Assembly: GCA_948099385.1 (NCBI GenBank)
Contig: CANUEZ040000180.1
Span: 3,383,501 to 3,447,500 of the forward strand
Direction of reading: 5' to 3'
DNA length: 64,000 nucleotides
Source: Fasciola hepatica
Lineage: Eukaryota; Platyhelminthes; Trematoda; Plagiorchiida; Fasciolidae
Part shown: piece after piece, positions 49,991 to 63,000 of the stretch
How positions within the stretch are numbered: position 1 is the first letter of the stretch
Layout of the letters: the number at the start of each line of letters is the position of its first letter
Notes under the pieces: generated by a model
Database searches by the model: none
Told to the model about the DNA's origin: nothing
The model's input: the letters and a program-made list of their open reading frames with translations, nothing else
Translations under genes and position numbers: made by a program

Positions 49991-50540
49991 AAACCAGTCC
50001 TGTCGATAGATTCAAAGACCGCTCAAAAGTCTGCGAACATGATGCTTGTTGGTCTTCGGAAAGTGTTGCAGTGCTGCAGCTGATGTGGGGGGGGGGGAGT
50101 GAAGGTTTGATTAAAGCCTCCGTGATCGACGCAAATCCTAGCCTGCTCTACGCGAGTTAGCTCTTTCCGTGTTTGACACAATCTGAGAAGTATGACAGAT
50201 GCAAACAGTGTCGACGATATTGAGATGGGACCTATGCCCTTAAGAGTCACTCAATCACTGTGAAAGCCCTTCCTGGGAATGCAGACAGAAATCGTCTCCT
50301 CTAACAAGGAGGGCACTTGCCAGGAATTCCAAAACATTATAACAAAACATGAAGTTATCCGGTGAGCTGCATTCAACACTTTTAAAATAAGTTGGATGAA
50401 AGTCATCGAAGCCCGGTGCTTTGTCACGGTAGGTGGTCGTGTCGTTTCTAGCCGGGGTCGACTGGGGTACAAGGAGAAGATATAGAGACTCAGGAGAAAT
50501 TCTGGGTCTTATGGCAGGATGAGACAGGGCACAACTCATA
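49985..50540 (-). mobile_element. RTE-clade LINE reverse transcriptase, N-terminal part
   Basis: On the minus strand the frames give KAPGFDDFHPTYFKS, then ISISSTLFASVILLRLCQTR, ELTRVEQA, and CNTFRRPTSIMFADF with ESIDRTGLW. This is the opening of an RTE-type reverse transcriptase: 'APGxDDLHP', 'ISLxxxxSKLxASVILRRLCQTR', 'EQAGFRxGRGC', 'HTFRRPTxxVFxDFKxAFDSVDR'. The last block holds the first catalytic Asp. A run of 11 G (50,087-50,097) lies inside it. One frameshift separates the first two blocks, and the rest of the RT is absent. The endonuclease upstream was not found. Confidence 0.85.
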
Positions 50541-51500
50541 AGATCAGTACAATGAAAAACATTCTTAAGTAGAGACTAGTTGGGGTTAACTCAAATTTTG
50601 CATCTAGGGTGTTTCGGAAGGCAGAGATAAAAAAATGGATCGAAAAAATGGCTTATTCGTCTCTTCTGAAAACCTCTGGAATCCAGTGACTAATATCTCA
50701 TTTCATACACCCTTTGAGTGATTCTAAACATCTTGGATGCGCAGTAAACTTCCCCACGCCGCGCCCCAGCTAGTGGTGAGCATTATATTCTTTGTCTCAC
50801 AAGCCATCCCTGATGTGATTGTACTCAGTGTTTAGTCATCTCCTTGTAGACTAGTTTTCAGTCAGCCTATTCGCTGAAGGGCGCCAAGCATTTCTTTCTG
50901 TTCTACAAAGTCGGTGGAAACATCCCTGCCACGTAAAAGCATTTGGCAGGACTTCTTCATCAGAAGCTGTTCGAAACGCACGGTCATCTAGGAACATTTC
51001 AAGAGGCATACAGGGCTACTAGCGATCTCGGAGACTAAGAAACCCATCATCGATCATAATGACACATTTGGAGGCAAAACTATGAAAACCCGACAGTCCT
51101 CATCTTTCAGTTGGAGCCATGTTAGTCATATCTGTTTCCTTCTCGTTTTAGCATGTATCGCCAAAGCGAGTACTGAATTCCTCAGTTACTCTTCCACAGT
51201 ACATCCCGAATAACAAGTTTTTGTTCTTTATTATAGTGGTTGTGTTTCGGTTTTTGTGGATTATTCAACCATCGAAAGGCAGTTCGGTTTGAGAGAGTCC
51301 CGGCACAGTGGAAACAACTGTAATTGGTGGTGTGAAAAAGAAATAGGAGTCAAATCCATCAGTCATCTTGTATTCACATTAAAACTGCTGACTTCTAACA
51401 TTTTCTCCACGGTAGTCCGAGAATCGTCACTGTGCCGGATGCAGAAGGAAGAGCATTGTGGACGGAAATCTGTCACATATCCGGTGCATTTGAGATCCGA
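50540..51500. other. Spacer, nothing recognised
   Basis: This could hold decayed RTE linker sequence upstream of the fragment on the minus strand, but no endonuclease motif was seen. A frame from 51,256 leads into the short RNase H-like word below. Confidence 0.3.
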
Positions 51501-51575
51501 TAAAAATTCCACTCTTGTGCTCAAGATCGATGCTTTCCAAACAACAGTGGGCGCTGTATCGCAAGAAGTCGGTTT
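51500..51575 (+). mobile_element. Possible Ty3-type LTR element RNase H scrap
   Basis: The plus frame reads STLVLKIDAFQTTVGAVSQE. Ty3-type retrotransposon RNase H domains start with a 'FxLxTDASxxAxGAVLxQ' strand pair, whose Asp is catalytic. The match covers only about 20 residues. The flanking Pol blocks (palm YxDD, integrase zinc finger) were not found, so this is tentative. Confidence 0.35.
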
Positions 51576-51699
51576 TAGTGGCCCAAAACACCTGTGTTCT
51601 TTGTCTCCATAAAACAGCGATCTGTTCAAGTTCGGTTCAAACATTTTAGGATGGAATACTTCGCAAAGTCATCTTACCGTGAAAGATTTGTTGGCGGAA

Positions 51700-54600
51700 G
51701 AGGCATTCATGCGTCATTCTTGCAGACTATAAACCAATGACTTTTGTTTTCAGTAATGTCACAGTTCGTTATCACCAGAGGAGAAGATGGCGTATGAACA
51801 TTATTTCCCGATTTCCGCAGACACTCGTCGTTATTCGTGATCCGATAATGTTGTTTCTGACAAATTACCCGTGGGCTCCTCCATGGGATTTAGTGAGCAT
51901 GGCATCAAGCCAGAAGTTAGAAGACGAGTTTGAACAACTCCTTTCACACCCACAAACATGTGCTGTTGAACGCCCTATGTTTCACAAAGACAGAATAGTT
52001 TCGTGTAATTTTTCTACAAAAACCTCGCCTCGCAATGATTTCAACATCTTTATTCCATTTCCCATCCTCGTTTCTTTACTGTTTGAAGGTTGTCACCAAC
52101 CGTCTTAAATGGTAGTTTTACAAGTTTAACACTTACAGTACTTGTTTAGGACAGATATTGAGCATTTCCACTGCCAAATAAGGCTTCCATAACTGATTCA
52201 ACGTCATCCTAATTGACGGGGAAAATTTGAGTAATACTTCTCGAAATTCTTAACAAAATCAGGAAATATACACTTTGCCCCCCGATCAGGCTTGTTTGTG
52301 GCACTAAATTATGTTTGCCCGAAGATATGTGGATTGACTTTACTGGTTCCGACCTAGACCCCACGTCTTATGCATTGCGTTCAAGAAACCAAACACACGC
52401 ATTTCAATCAAAGACACACTTCTGGTTCAACACAAATCTATCATGAGCTGTCCTCGTGCTTATCTGTTTTACTTTCTTAAGCTTAGGGCTGCAGCATGAC
52501 GGTTGGTGCCGTGTTATCAAACGGTACGATAAGCATTTTATCATTGTACACAAGAACACCACGATTTTATGTACACTGATCTTACCAAAGTAGTCCATGC
52601 TGAAAGCATATCTGTGCCACAATTCAACAGTTTGAACCCGAAATGCCAGGTTCAGGTTCATTGGAGCCCACAAAACCGGCAATGTTCCAGTCATCTCCTT
52701 TATGCTCGTCAACATAACAACCTGCACGAAAAGGTCGGGGGCATTCAAGCTTGACAATGGTGCACTCATTTTCACTGGACTGCACAGATCCTTCCACAAC
52801 TAAGAACACTGAACACCGCGTTCATATCAAGCGTTCTTGTTCATCTGACTTTGCTTCCAACCGTCTAAGCTGGAGTGTGGGAGTTCTGCAACATTCGTAC
52901 AATCTACTCGTCCTACCATGTCTTCTTTATTCCATTAGGTGTAACGCATTTTTTCCCGAATACTACCAACGTTTGTCGATGGACTGGGGGAAGTTACACA
53001 GTATTTTCCCTGTGCTCTCTGTAGACGTTTTTGGATAATTAGCAGCTGTATTCAAATCTACATGGCTCTAGACGCCATTTATTAGCACATTCACATCTAT
53101 TTGGCAGTCATTTTGAAACTATTGGGATTCAGCTCGAACGACCTTAAAGCACCTGGTCGAAATCCACGATGAAGATATTTTGGGATCATCTGTTCATGCG
53201 ATCGGTTCTGTATCCATTTTCTCGACATCGCTAGCAAGCTGAAAACCACTTCGTGTACCATACTTAACGAACCAACGTTTCTTCGCATATATCATCTTTG
53301 TCCGGTTAAGATGTTGGCTTGGTATTCGACTCACAATGGTTCTATCCGAGTTCGGGCACTGATGGGGTTCAGTAAATGTGCATTACTAATGATTCACAAC
53401 AAGGATGAAACACCTGTACAGATCTCCCACCGTTCTAAGTGATGAGTTGAGTGAAAACACTGCATGATGAGCGATGTTTTGAATATCTAATCTCCTAATA
53501 TTTACCTATTTTTTTAAATAAAAACTCTTCATTTCATGAGTTGACCACTAACAATAACCCGTTGATACAGTTCAACTGAGTAAAGTTGACATTGTGTGCG
53601 TGTTCATGTCGCTGCCAGTAAAAACCAGTGAAATAGCATGCCATATGACATCAGAAGAAGCTGCTGGAACTTTGAGTTAAATCAGTAATCACATGGTTCA
53701 GCAGACACCAATAAGCATTTGTCTATATAGCGCCCACCTTTCATTCTTATACGAAATCCCTGTCCCTTTCATGATCTTGAATTGCAGTGTGAATGTCACG
53801 GAGGATGGTTTAATTTTCCGTAGGTATGTGCAGCAGTCTGTCCGAAAAACTCAGCAGATCCCTGGAATGTTATTTTGTTACATTCTGTAACAAAATGTAG
53901 TCAAAACTTAGATCACCAGTTTGTGGAAAATAAGAAACGAATTTCATTTTCAGAATATTAGAGTACAACTGATGGAAGCACCTTTAAAATATGGGTAGTT
54001 TGAATTTCGAAGCTGAGGCACCTGGTTTAAACATGAAAATTATGCTGACCTGGATCAGTGGAAACAAATGGCAATGTCTGCTGTTGCCATGGACATTTGT
54101 TGTCAACAAAATTGATACAGCCAGAGACGTCTATCGTGACTATATAATACCTAGTAAAGCATGAAGGACATCCAGATTCCGTGATTGAATATGTTTCTTT
54201 TAGGTAAATTCAGTCTCACATTTTGACTCCATCAGTTCTCGTTGTGAAAGTTGGCCTTGTAATTCGACGAAGTAAATTTAGGAGAATCACCTTGTGATTC
54301 TGAAAATGGGCCCTCTTTCTAAGCATGCTCCATTCGATTCAAGTCAGATTACAGCTGTAAATAAACGATATACCTCTAATTCTTTGGATTAGCTTTTCGA
54401 AGGATTTTTTTTACCACATACCGATGATTGAAATGGCGTAACAATAAAATCGCCGAAGGTATCTTTTCGCCTACATCCGGTGTTCGGGCTGTTGTACTTG
54501 TTTCCTTCTAAACTAAAAAAAGACATTCACATGATCATCCGATTCCTCCCTGTCCACATCAAAATCCCGTATCCAAAATGTCAACACTGAATGCTCAGTT

Positions 54601-56540
54601 TCAGACAAAGGGTTTCGCTGTTTTAGGCAGCAGACCAACCTACTAAAACAATGCTGTTTGCAGTGTTCGTGCAGTCATTTTTGCACTGCACTTTATATTC
54701 TCACTTGAAAATTTGTATGATTATGTAGATATAATTTTCTTACACTTGTAGACACATTCGTGGTTTACTCTCGTAGGCTAGGACATTTTTAGAACACACT
54801 CGATCGAAATATATGAAACGATGTAATTCCGACAAGCAGAATTAAAATGGACGTGGTGTAGTGTTCACAAGTCAGTTGATTGGAGGTAGAATAGCATTGT
54901 ATTGTAGACCGTAGGCACCAACCTGTCGGGCTCGAGTTACCGTAGAGTTGGAACGGGATATTGTTCGGTGTTCCGCCTGAATGTATCAGTTGGACACAGT
55001 ATCAACTATACAATCACGAGAAAGTAGGAAGTTCACGGTGTACAAAGGATAACATACTTCTGGGGCCAATCACAGTGATAACAGCAACAGTAGCAAAATT
55101 AGTAGCACCACACGCATTAGAAGTAATGTTATACCTCCCAAAAAAATGCCTGGTGGATAAGTTGTGTAGAAGTCACCGATCGTTCAAAAACCATAAAAAT
55201 CATTCAGAACAAAAACAATTCGTATTTGCATGACATCTGTCCAGTCCACTTGAAGATAATCGTTATCCGGTCAAAGGATGCCATCCTGTGGTTCGTATGC
55301 TTTCCATTATCTGATTGCGTCCGGTTTCTGTGACCTACCTACTGTATTCAGAAATAAGCAGATCAGAAATGGACCAGGATTGTATTGAAGCACGTATACC
55401 ACAAACTGTAGAGAAGTGCGCAATCTCAGGACTTAAAATTCAGAAGGGGTCAATGATCCGTATCGATCCTGTACCGGTAAGCAGTACAACAGTGATTTTA
55501 CCTCTTTCACGTCTTGAATGGTTTAGCGCCATGGATTCCAGCTGGAATACTGCGAACGTGACCGGGGTGATGAATGATTAGGAAAATATTAGGAAAAGCC
55601 TTCAAATGGCCGAAATACGCAGTTGAAAGTGGCTAAAGGGCACATATGTCAATACATTTTCATTGAAGTTCGAAAATATTCATTTCGCTCAAAAATTCCC
55701 ACAAATGTTTCAATTATTCCGTTTTTTCCAGATTGTTTACAGTTGTTCACTCCTTGACTTTCCACCAAAGTAAACTCTTGCCAAAGAAGGTTACCGTGAT
55801 AACATAGATTTGAGTTAATCGTTCTTCCATTCTAATCACCAGAATGGACAACCGGACACTGTTTCTTGTCAGCTAGGCCTAAACCTTGTTTTCAGAAGTT
55901 AGTAGATTCTTAGTTGAATAAAAGTGTATTGTAGACCGTAAACAACAAATGTACCAGTGGAACACAGAGTGGAATTTTATTGGGATATAGATCGATAGTC
56001 TATGGAAATATAAAATAGAAACACGACACCTGGGAATGATAGGGTTAGTGCAATCCCCGTGCAGGATTATACACGAAGTAAAACAATCTCTGACAGGAAC
56101 TGAAATACTACCGAACGACTACATATTAGATAACAGGAATCTTTCCGACGAAAATCCGATGGGATTCTTGTCATGAAAAAGGCAATCCTAACTGTTTCAT
56201 TTCTTACTAGGCAGTGCAGCTTTTACGGCCCAAAATTTAAAAATCAGAATAACGACGGTGCTGAGCTAGGATTTATCGGGAAACTGGAAAGAACATGTCG
56301 ACTGACACACATGTCATCAGCACAATACATGAACGAATGTGGTGGAAAAATTAAGGACCGTTCGAGACACAACATGCGCGGTGATATTGACCATGAAGCA
56401 ACGCAAACAGAATAATACGCGGGCAATTTTTGAAAACTGGTTATGTGAGTGTCTTTGTAATAGCAGTAAGTAAACTTTCTGTGCTGTGTTGATGTACAGT
56501 ATTCCTAGAAGTTTTCAGTTATCCATTGTTCTAGGGCTAT
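51700..56540. other. Intergenic or repeat debris, nothing named
   Basis: Frames of up to 131 codons occur (52,404-52,799, -) with no motif. The phrase TGTATTGTAGACCGTA occurs at about 54,898 and again at about 55,926, each followed by related sequence, so a short unnamed repeat is present twice. No RNA gene was seen. Confidence 0.35.
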
Positions 56541-56544
56541 CATG

Positions 56545-57450
56545 TATCTCCTATACACCAGATACCTGTGATAAATCTCCAATCCAGCCCAGATGATAGG
56601 CACGGAACACAACTACACCGGGGACTCCAGTGTATTCGACTGAAAAGAAAACCGAACTCATTGCGGCATAGTTCACACGACCTTTCATCTCCGGCAAAAT
56701 GGCAGGTCGACAGCATAAGTGCTTCAGTCTAGAGTACGCAGCTTGAGCCTTCAATATACACATGTCCACCCATACTACCGTAGTTCCATCCGTCGTCACA
56801 CTTATGCCGAGGTAACTGAAGTGGTTGAGAATTGCTAGCATCTTCCCATCGAGCATTAAGCTCGGAATCGTTGACGTCCAGTCTTACTACATCACTTTAC
56901 AGTTTGAAGGTGCGAACGCATGTCGAATGGAGCTGTAGATTTTGCGAGTTTATCTAGTGTACGTTGCGAATGTTCCGTGTATTCGAACAAGCAAACACGG
57001 TCGTCGGCATAATCTAGGTTACACAGCGTTCCGTTATTTACTACTTCAACGCCCACTTCTTGGATACTTCGCAATGCATTCTCCATTATCTCGCCCATGG
57101 AGAAGTTAAGGGGGAATGAAGAAATGGGACATCCTTCCCGAACACCGTTGGTCGTTCTGAATTGACTGAATAGTTTACTGTGAATCCTCAAGCCCACATA
57201 ATTATGAAAATACAGTGATCTCAGTAGATCCACGAACTTCTGTGGCATAACTTTTTGGTGGGGAGCACTGAGTAGCACTAGTTGGTCGAAGGCACCTTTC
57301 AAGTAGAGGAAAATCATTCTTATATGTCGACGGCGTGTGCGTATGTGTACCGTGTTTCAAGTAATCGACGAGGAGTAAAAACCTGGGTAAAATCCGACCT
57401 GTTGTTCACGGGCGTTTTCTCGCGAGCCGGAGTCATACAGCGCAGCAAAA
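56545..57450 (-). mobile_element. RTE-clade LINE reverse transcriptase, central and C-terminal part
   Basis: The minus strand carries, in order, LLETRYTYAHA, then after a shift near 57,340 FLYLKGAFDQLVLLSAP. Next are GVREGCPISSFPLNF, MGEIMENAL and NLDYADDRVCLFEY with an intact YADD catalytic box. After a stop at about 56,892 and two tandem stops comes MLDGKMLAILNHFSYLGIS. KAQAAYSRLKHLCCRPAILP and KGRVNYAAMSSV follow, the usual RTE post-RT region. This is the same family as the fragment at 50.0-50.5 kb but cannot be the same copy, because on the minus strand the N-terminal piece would have to lie at higher coordinates. The copy is dead through at least one shift and three stops. Confidence 0.9.
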
Positions 57451-57459
57451 TCAAAGCTA

Positions 57460-60400
57460 ATAACTTGGAGAATGTCAGAATTAAGCTTATTCTATCATGA
57501 CTATTACATTATTTGCGTATTTTTATCTTAAAGATGAGGACTATCAATGACTCGCTCTATAACAACGGAATAAACTCTTCTTTCTAAGTGTCAAGGAATA
57601 AGGTGGTAAGTAATTTTCTCAACGCACCAACACCAACTTTGAAAAGAACTTGAAGGGGTCCGTCAGGACGACCGCTTTGCTTAGCTTGAGTGTTCGAATG
57701 CATGACCCCACTTCCACTTCAGATGAAGGATCAAGTTGTAATCCTCCAAAAGGAGTACGGCACGATTAATACAATGCTTAGTAAGATACACACAAGAGTA
57801 TGGATCAACAAAATGGATACGTTTAAGTTATATCCCAAACTGCACCTAAGATTGTGAAAATTATGTGAGAATTCGGTGGGAATACCATATAAAACACTAA
57901 TCCGACAAGTGTGCCCTATGTTTGAACATGCCATTGATAAACAATTTCAGGTTATGACTTGTCCGAAAACCTTTCGTCGAGGTTCTGTTTTGACTGCGCA
58001 GTGCCACAATTTCCTTGCTGCCGTCAAAAGTCTTCCTTAGGCAACTATCAACGCCGTACGCCGACCCTTGAATTGGACTGGTTGTCTAAAGGTTTTCGTC
58101 AATGTTGACGGTGGACTGTTTACTTGAACCGCCATCGTCAAATTCTACACACAACCGATAAGAAATTATGTTACATCAACACCATGTCACCCACAAGCCA
58201 GCATACAGATCGAGGAATTCTTGAAACCCTGTTGCTGAATTACAGCTGAGTCTGAATTCAAACTGTTCAAGTTGTATCTCTTCTGCCAATGCATTGATAC
58301 CACAACCAGTGGCTTCTTTCATTTGGCAGCCTCGAAGTGGCCGCGGTCCCCGTCGTGAAATATTGTACTACTAACGAAGAACCGGAAGAGAGAGACAGTT
58401 GATGTAAATAGCATATAGTTGTATTTGAAAGACGAGGCGAAATTTCCTTTGAACACACTACCTGTTTCGCGGTCGTTTGGCACTCGTCAGGTATGCGCAC
58501 CCGGTACTCTCGTGACAAATCTTCCCCATTTTTGAGTATTCCTAATAAGGTTCAGCACCTTGGTCATATTTGAGTCCTGAAGAGCATGCATGGGCGATGG
58601 GTCCATTCCCAGAATCACGTGATTATTTTTCGGGAGTCATTACGTATGTTAGTCAAACACAACCTGCAGAAAGAGGACATGTTCTCAAGTTTTGATTCTG
58701 ATGTAAGTAGTATTTTGCTACCGGGGACATTTTGTACTGATATAAAGATATTATAGCACTAATTATATCAAAGCCAAAACTCAGGACCGTGCGCCCTGTT
58801 CTGGAAGTTGCTTTTGACTAACTGACCACAATACATCTGTCGAAGCAAAGGGAGTATAGATTTTTGTGATTTTATAGGGCTGAGGGCGACGAAAAGAGAA
58901 CCAATCGAGCAATTCTGTTTGATAAATCTTGAGCCCATAAGTAAATGACCAATGTAGCTGAATATTTTAGAAAATACAAAGAAACTGATCAGTTTGTTTC
59001 GTGCAGCGAATTAAAGGTGACAGCATTTATGAGATCGTCGTTATATAGGACCTGTGGATGCGATTGTCCTAAAATCTCAGGCCCGTAGACTGTATTCATG
59101 GACCGTATCCAGATGAACAACTCTCGGTTAGTTGCATTCCGTACACATTCAGCTATTTCAAACAAAAAGTGGGAATTGTAGCCAACACCAACCTAACAAC
59201 AGTTGCAGCAAGCCGGCCTATTGTTCAGATGGTGTGACTGGAACCGAACATGAACGATGCTGATTCAGACTTATTCATGCTTGCGCTCTAATACTCGGCC
59301 ATCTTATAAAATCTAGAGATACTAGGGAAGTGGGAGAGTATTCCTGTGTAATTGAACATAACATCAAGTAAGTTACACATTTTGGTAAAAACGAGAAATA
59401 TATATATTACCTTGTTCGTGAAGTGCGTAAAACTTTTCTGACCATTGACATAGACATTCTGTCAGTTCGATCAAATCACACAAAAGTGTGATAGTTAACC
59501 ACCTACTCTGAACTACAGGAGAAACGTACATATTTTCTGATACTTTATGTCTTCGCGTAGACCTACTGTTGCTAGTTTGTTGACAGTATTTGCGATCCAT
59601 CCGAGATTTCCAGTAGGTTCATGCAACGCAACGGAAATTATCTAGCTGTGACAACTGACTGACAAAAAGGCGATGTCATTGGTGTTGCACATATCCAACC
59701 AGTTGGTCACTGCAACAGCGCAAAGGGAAACTGTAGTCACTGAAAATCTGTTTTTCACGAAACGAATAAGAAGTATAAAGGAGAGTACCAGAGGCTAATA
59801 TGAGCTTTTAAACAAAATTCATACTGATAAACGACCAACATGGAAACTATTTTCTCACTGCTGTTCTCATTGATAAGTCAAAGCAAATGGTATGCACAAG
59901 CTATTTACTGTCCACTAAACTTTGAGAACTTGGCCGACGATATTTGCACGATAATTCAAGGGTGAACAAATGACTTTTTGCAGCAAATGATGCCTGCCAA
60001 CAGGTGGAACTCACTTATAATTTGCGTGATATACTGGTCGGAATGAATGTGGCCAAAACCATCTCGCGATTGAAAAACCCGGTTCCATGTGCACAAGCAT
60101 TAATAAAGTGCTTCGTCCTGATGAGGCGAGCCGAGCTAGTTGGCGTGTTAGTGTACCAGGTCAAGCAAATTTTACAACACAGGGAAATGAAACAGACTTG
60201 TGGTGACACCATCATTCGAAAAGCAACGGAGAAGTAGTCGCTGTCGTGAAACATGGTAGGCTGCATCCTGTGACAATGGCCGAGAATGACTCTTCGGCAC
60301 TGTGTAAATGGGTCAAACGTGGAAGCCATTTGTGGACTCTATCAGGAACGGAGATGTCCAGTGCCCACTTCCCAGAATCCATAAGGTGTTCATTTGTTAC
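57460..60400. other. Spacer with one hammerhead-like phrase
   Basis: Frames of up to 104 codons on both strands lack motifs. The only item of note is the hammerhead-like phrase at 58,464-58,490. No exon was supported. Confidence 0.35.
58464..58490 (-). ncRNA. Hammerhead-like core, probably degenerate
   Basis: The minus strand reads CUGACGA, then a 14-16 base insert starting GUGCC and ending CCGC, then GAAAC. CUGANGA and GAAA are the two invariant core boxes of hammerhead ribozymes. Minimal hammerheads are known in Penelope-like elements and in schistosome satellites. The stem between the boxes pairs for only three base pairs here, and stems I and III are not clear, so activity is doubtful. 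Confidence 0.3.
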
Positions 60401-63000
60401 CGAAAGCCAAATCAATTGATGCATAAAGAAAATATCTGGTGGCCCTTCGATTGAATGTGCGAAAATGTACGCGTTCCATGGCCGGGCTGGTTACAGGAAT
60501 AATCCTGGACTTTCCTTTACTTAGCGAAACAGGACATGGGCAGCCGTAGAACACAAGTGGTCCGTATGTCAGTTGTATTTTGTCACATTTGGACGGGCTA
60601 ATACGCTGAGGATTTCACCGAAGTGTACGTTTAGTGTGCACCAACATCTAATCAAACACAGTCATCTTTTTGAAAAGTGAACCTGTCCTTCGGTGAAACT
60701 GTTCAACAAACCAAAACCGGCGTCTTATCAACAATTCTTATAGTAGATGTATCGAATGGAGTGGTTCTGTTAGTTTACGAGCTGGGCTATTTATACAAGT
60801 GGACTATCCCTGTCCCGATCCCCTATTTTGAATCTACATCATTCATTATTGTCTGAATATTATTCTCGAACTATGGAAACCTCCTCACTGATAAACACTC
60901 AGCGTGGAGTAGAACATTCATAGCAATATCCTTGCTATTATCTTTTCCAGTAGATTTATGTGGAAGTTTGTTGCCTTCGAAGATGGCCTTCTGATATTTT
61001 CTGCCATTTCAACACGGATGGTAAGTTACGTTCAGTTGGAGGTATTCAAAATTGTGGAGGACATTTTGGGAACCTTCATAAATTATTTCATCAAATGTGT
61101 CCCGATTGTGAGAATATCATAAATACCACGGAGGAATGTGATATGAAGGGCCCAATGAATACCGAATGCTTCGTTTGCGGACATCAAGTTCAAACTTTGT
61201 TAACAATTCGTTGACACCGAATTCTGACCTTTTTTCCATCCAATATTTATGATGGGGCATTTCGAAATTCATTGAGCTGACTTGACACGGGGACTTTAGC
61301 AGTTGGTTGTCACTGAAATTGGGGCCAGGGAGAATGTTTTCTATTGCGGTTAGATATGTAGAAATCATAAGAAACCAAATATCCTTTGAGACAGAAACGG
61401 TGCGTGAACAACGTGTTGTCCTGCATCCGAGTTGCAATGGGATGGGAATAGTAGATCATGCAAAAGACGGCCGACCATTCAGTATCGTGAATATCCAGGG
61501 AGTTATAAACGTTGCTTTCTTTCGAATCCTTGTTCCCATAATAAGGTTACTGGGACGAAAAACCCAAAATAGAAAATATTCTCATAGAGGATTTTCAAGG
61601 TGTAATACATCGGTGAACACACACTGGTGTCCACTCCCACTAGGGGGTTTTTAATTTTGCCCTAAAATCAATCCACATAGAGCAGAAAACTTTTGTTTCC
61701 TATATTCTCATAATTGACAGTGATTTACATGGACACATTTAATGGCAGATAGGGAGGAGTGATTCCCAAAAGTAATGTCCCCAAAGGAGATCATTAGCTA
61801 GGATTATTTGAATACATAGTATCTCGCTTTTTGCGAAAAAGGATTCGGGAATTTCATTCCTCTACGAAGCCTCAGTCCAGCATTATTCCCCTGCTGGGAA
61901 CTGGAATTCTTTTGGGAACAACCATGTCCTTCGTATCTGGTATTCTCGCTTTTGAATCGTTGTTCATCACTGTTCATTATGACCATACCGTATTTTATTA
62001 GCCAAGTACCACCACACATGGAAGATTCAGAGGTAAACATCGTACGACGAAAATCAAGTGAGAAATTCCTTTCGCATGACCGCTTGTGTGTCACACGTAG
62101 AATGGAACATGAGAAAGTGAAACGTGTAGATCCCTCTACGTTGTTGAAGGTGGGTTTACCATGAAAAACCCCAGTATGTACCTTCATCACGGTAACAGCA
62201 ATATATACTCACTAATTTACATATATGACTTCTTGGTTGTGGATGAATTGAACTTGGAAAGCAATTTTTCTCTTGACTTATCCTCGTTGTTATGATGGAA
62301 ACCGTATATGTATATACGAAAAATCATTTATCCACATTGGTTTGAAGCACGAGAGCACTATAAGCTTCTCATTGTGGGAATTCGAGATACGCTTTTCTTG
62401 TAGCTCTTATTTTCGCCGGCAACTGTCTTCGCTTATGTATACTACCAATTGAATTTATGCACAGATTGATAAATCACATCTTAGAAGGTAAACGACTTCG
62501 GCAATTAGTTTGAAGAAATGAGAAAGCATTTAATTCAACTTTGAACAATTGCATGTCGAATAATTATACCTAGTCATAATTGTGTGTAATAGATCCTCAA
62601 TATTTTATGCAATGAGCCGCTGAATGTAAGGTAAATGAACAGAGGTAAGCCAGCGTTCTAGATCAGTGGCAGAGCTTGTGATCCCAGTTAAGTTTATTCA
62701 TACAACCATGAGCATGGGAAATCAAGAAATGCGTGGCAGTTTCATTCAGTCGTCGTCATTCGATTGATGCCAAGTAAACCTGCCCTCTACCAGTCAATTT
62801 AATTTCAACTAAAATTGTTAATCACAAGCGGTAGCACCGGTTATCAATCAATTCCACGGGATTTTATCTTGGGTTGATGTAAATTGCTCACCATATCTTT
62901 GATTAAGGACGTCTTTTCAGTATTTTCACGGTTTTGCAACCGAGTACATTAGACACTGTGCGTCGTCACTCAGTGGTGTACAATAATTCTCAGCCAGTAT
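60400..63000 (+). repeat. Long diverged duplicate, segment E (partner D)
   Basis: This is the partner of segment D about 59.93 kb to the left, in the same orientation and order. An exon-like piece (60,950-61,019) reads RFMWKFVAFEDGLLIFSAIS and ends at a donor-like GTAAGTTA (61,020-61,027). The matching part of D has lost this frame. Nature and limits are as for D. Confidence 0.75.
61331..61656 (+). pseudogene. Conserved open block in segment E, no known family
   Basis: The frame opens at 61,307 and runs to a TAA at about 61,652. The first 55 codons (61,331-61,495) align gap-free to the block in D, with RMFSI, RNQ, FETE and HPSCNGMGI shared. E reads on past the point where D stops, with VINVAFFRILVPIIRLLGRK, a hydrophobic run, then a basic stretch. 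No domain was recognised. This could be one exon of a duplicated gene or part of a mobile-element protein. Confidence 0.35.

Noticed and set aside
52404..53040. Integrase or protease part of an LTR element near the RNase H-like scrap
   Set aside because: No HHCC zinc finger, DDE triad or DSG/DTG motif could be seen in the frames on either strand.
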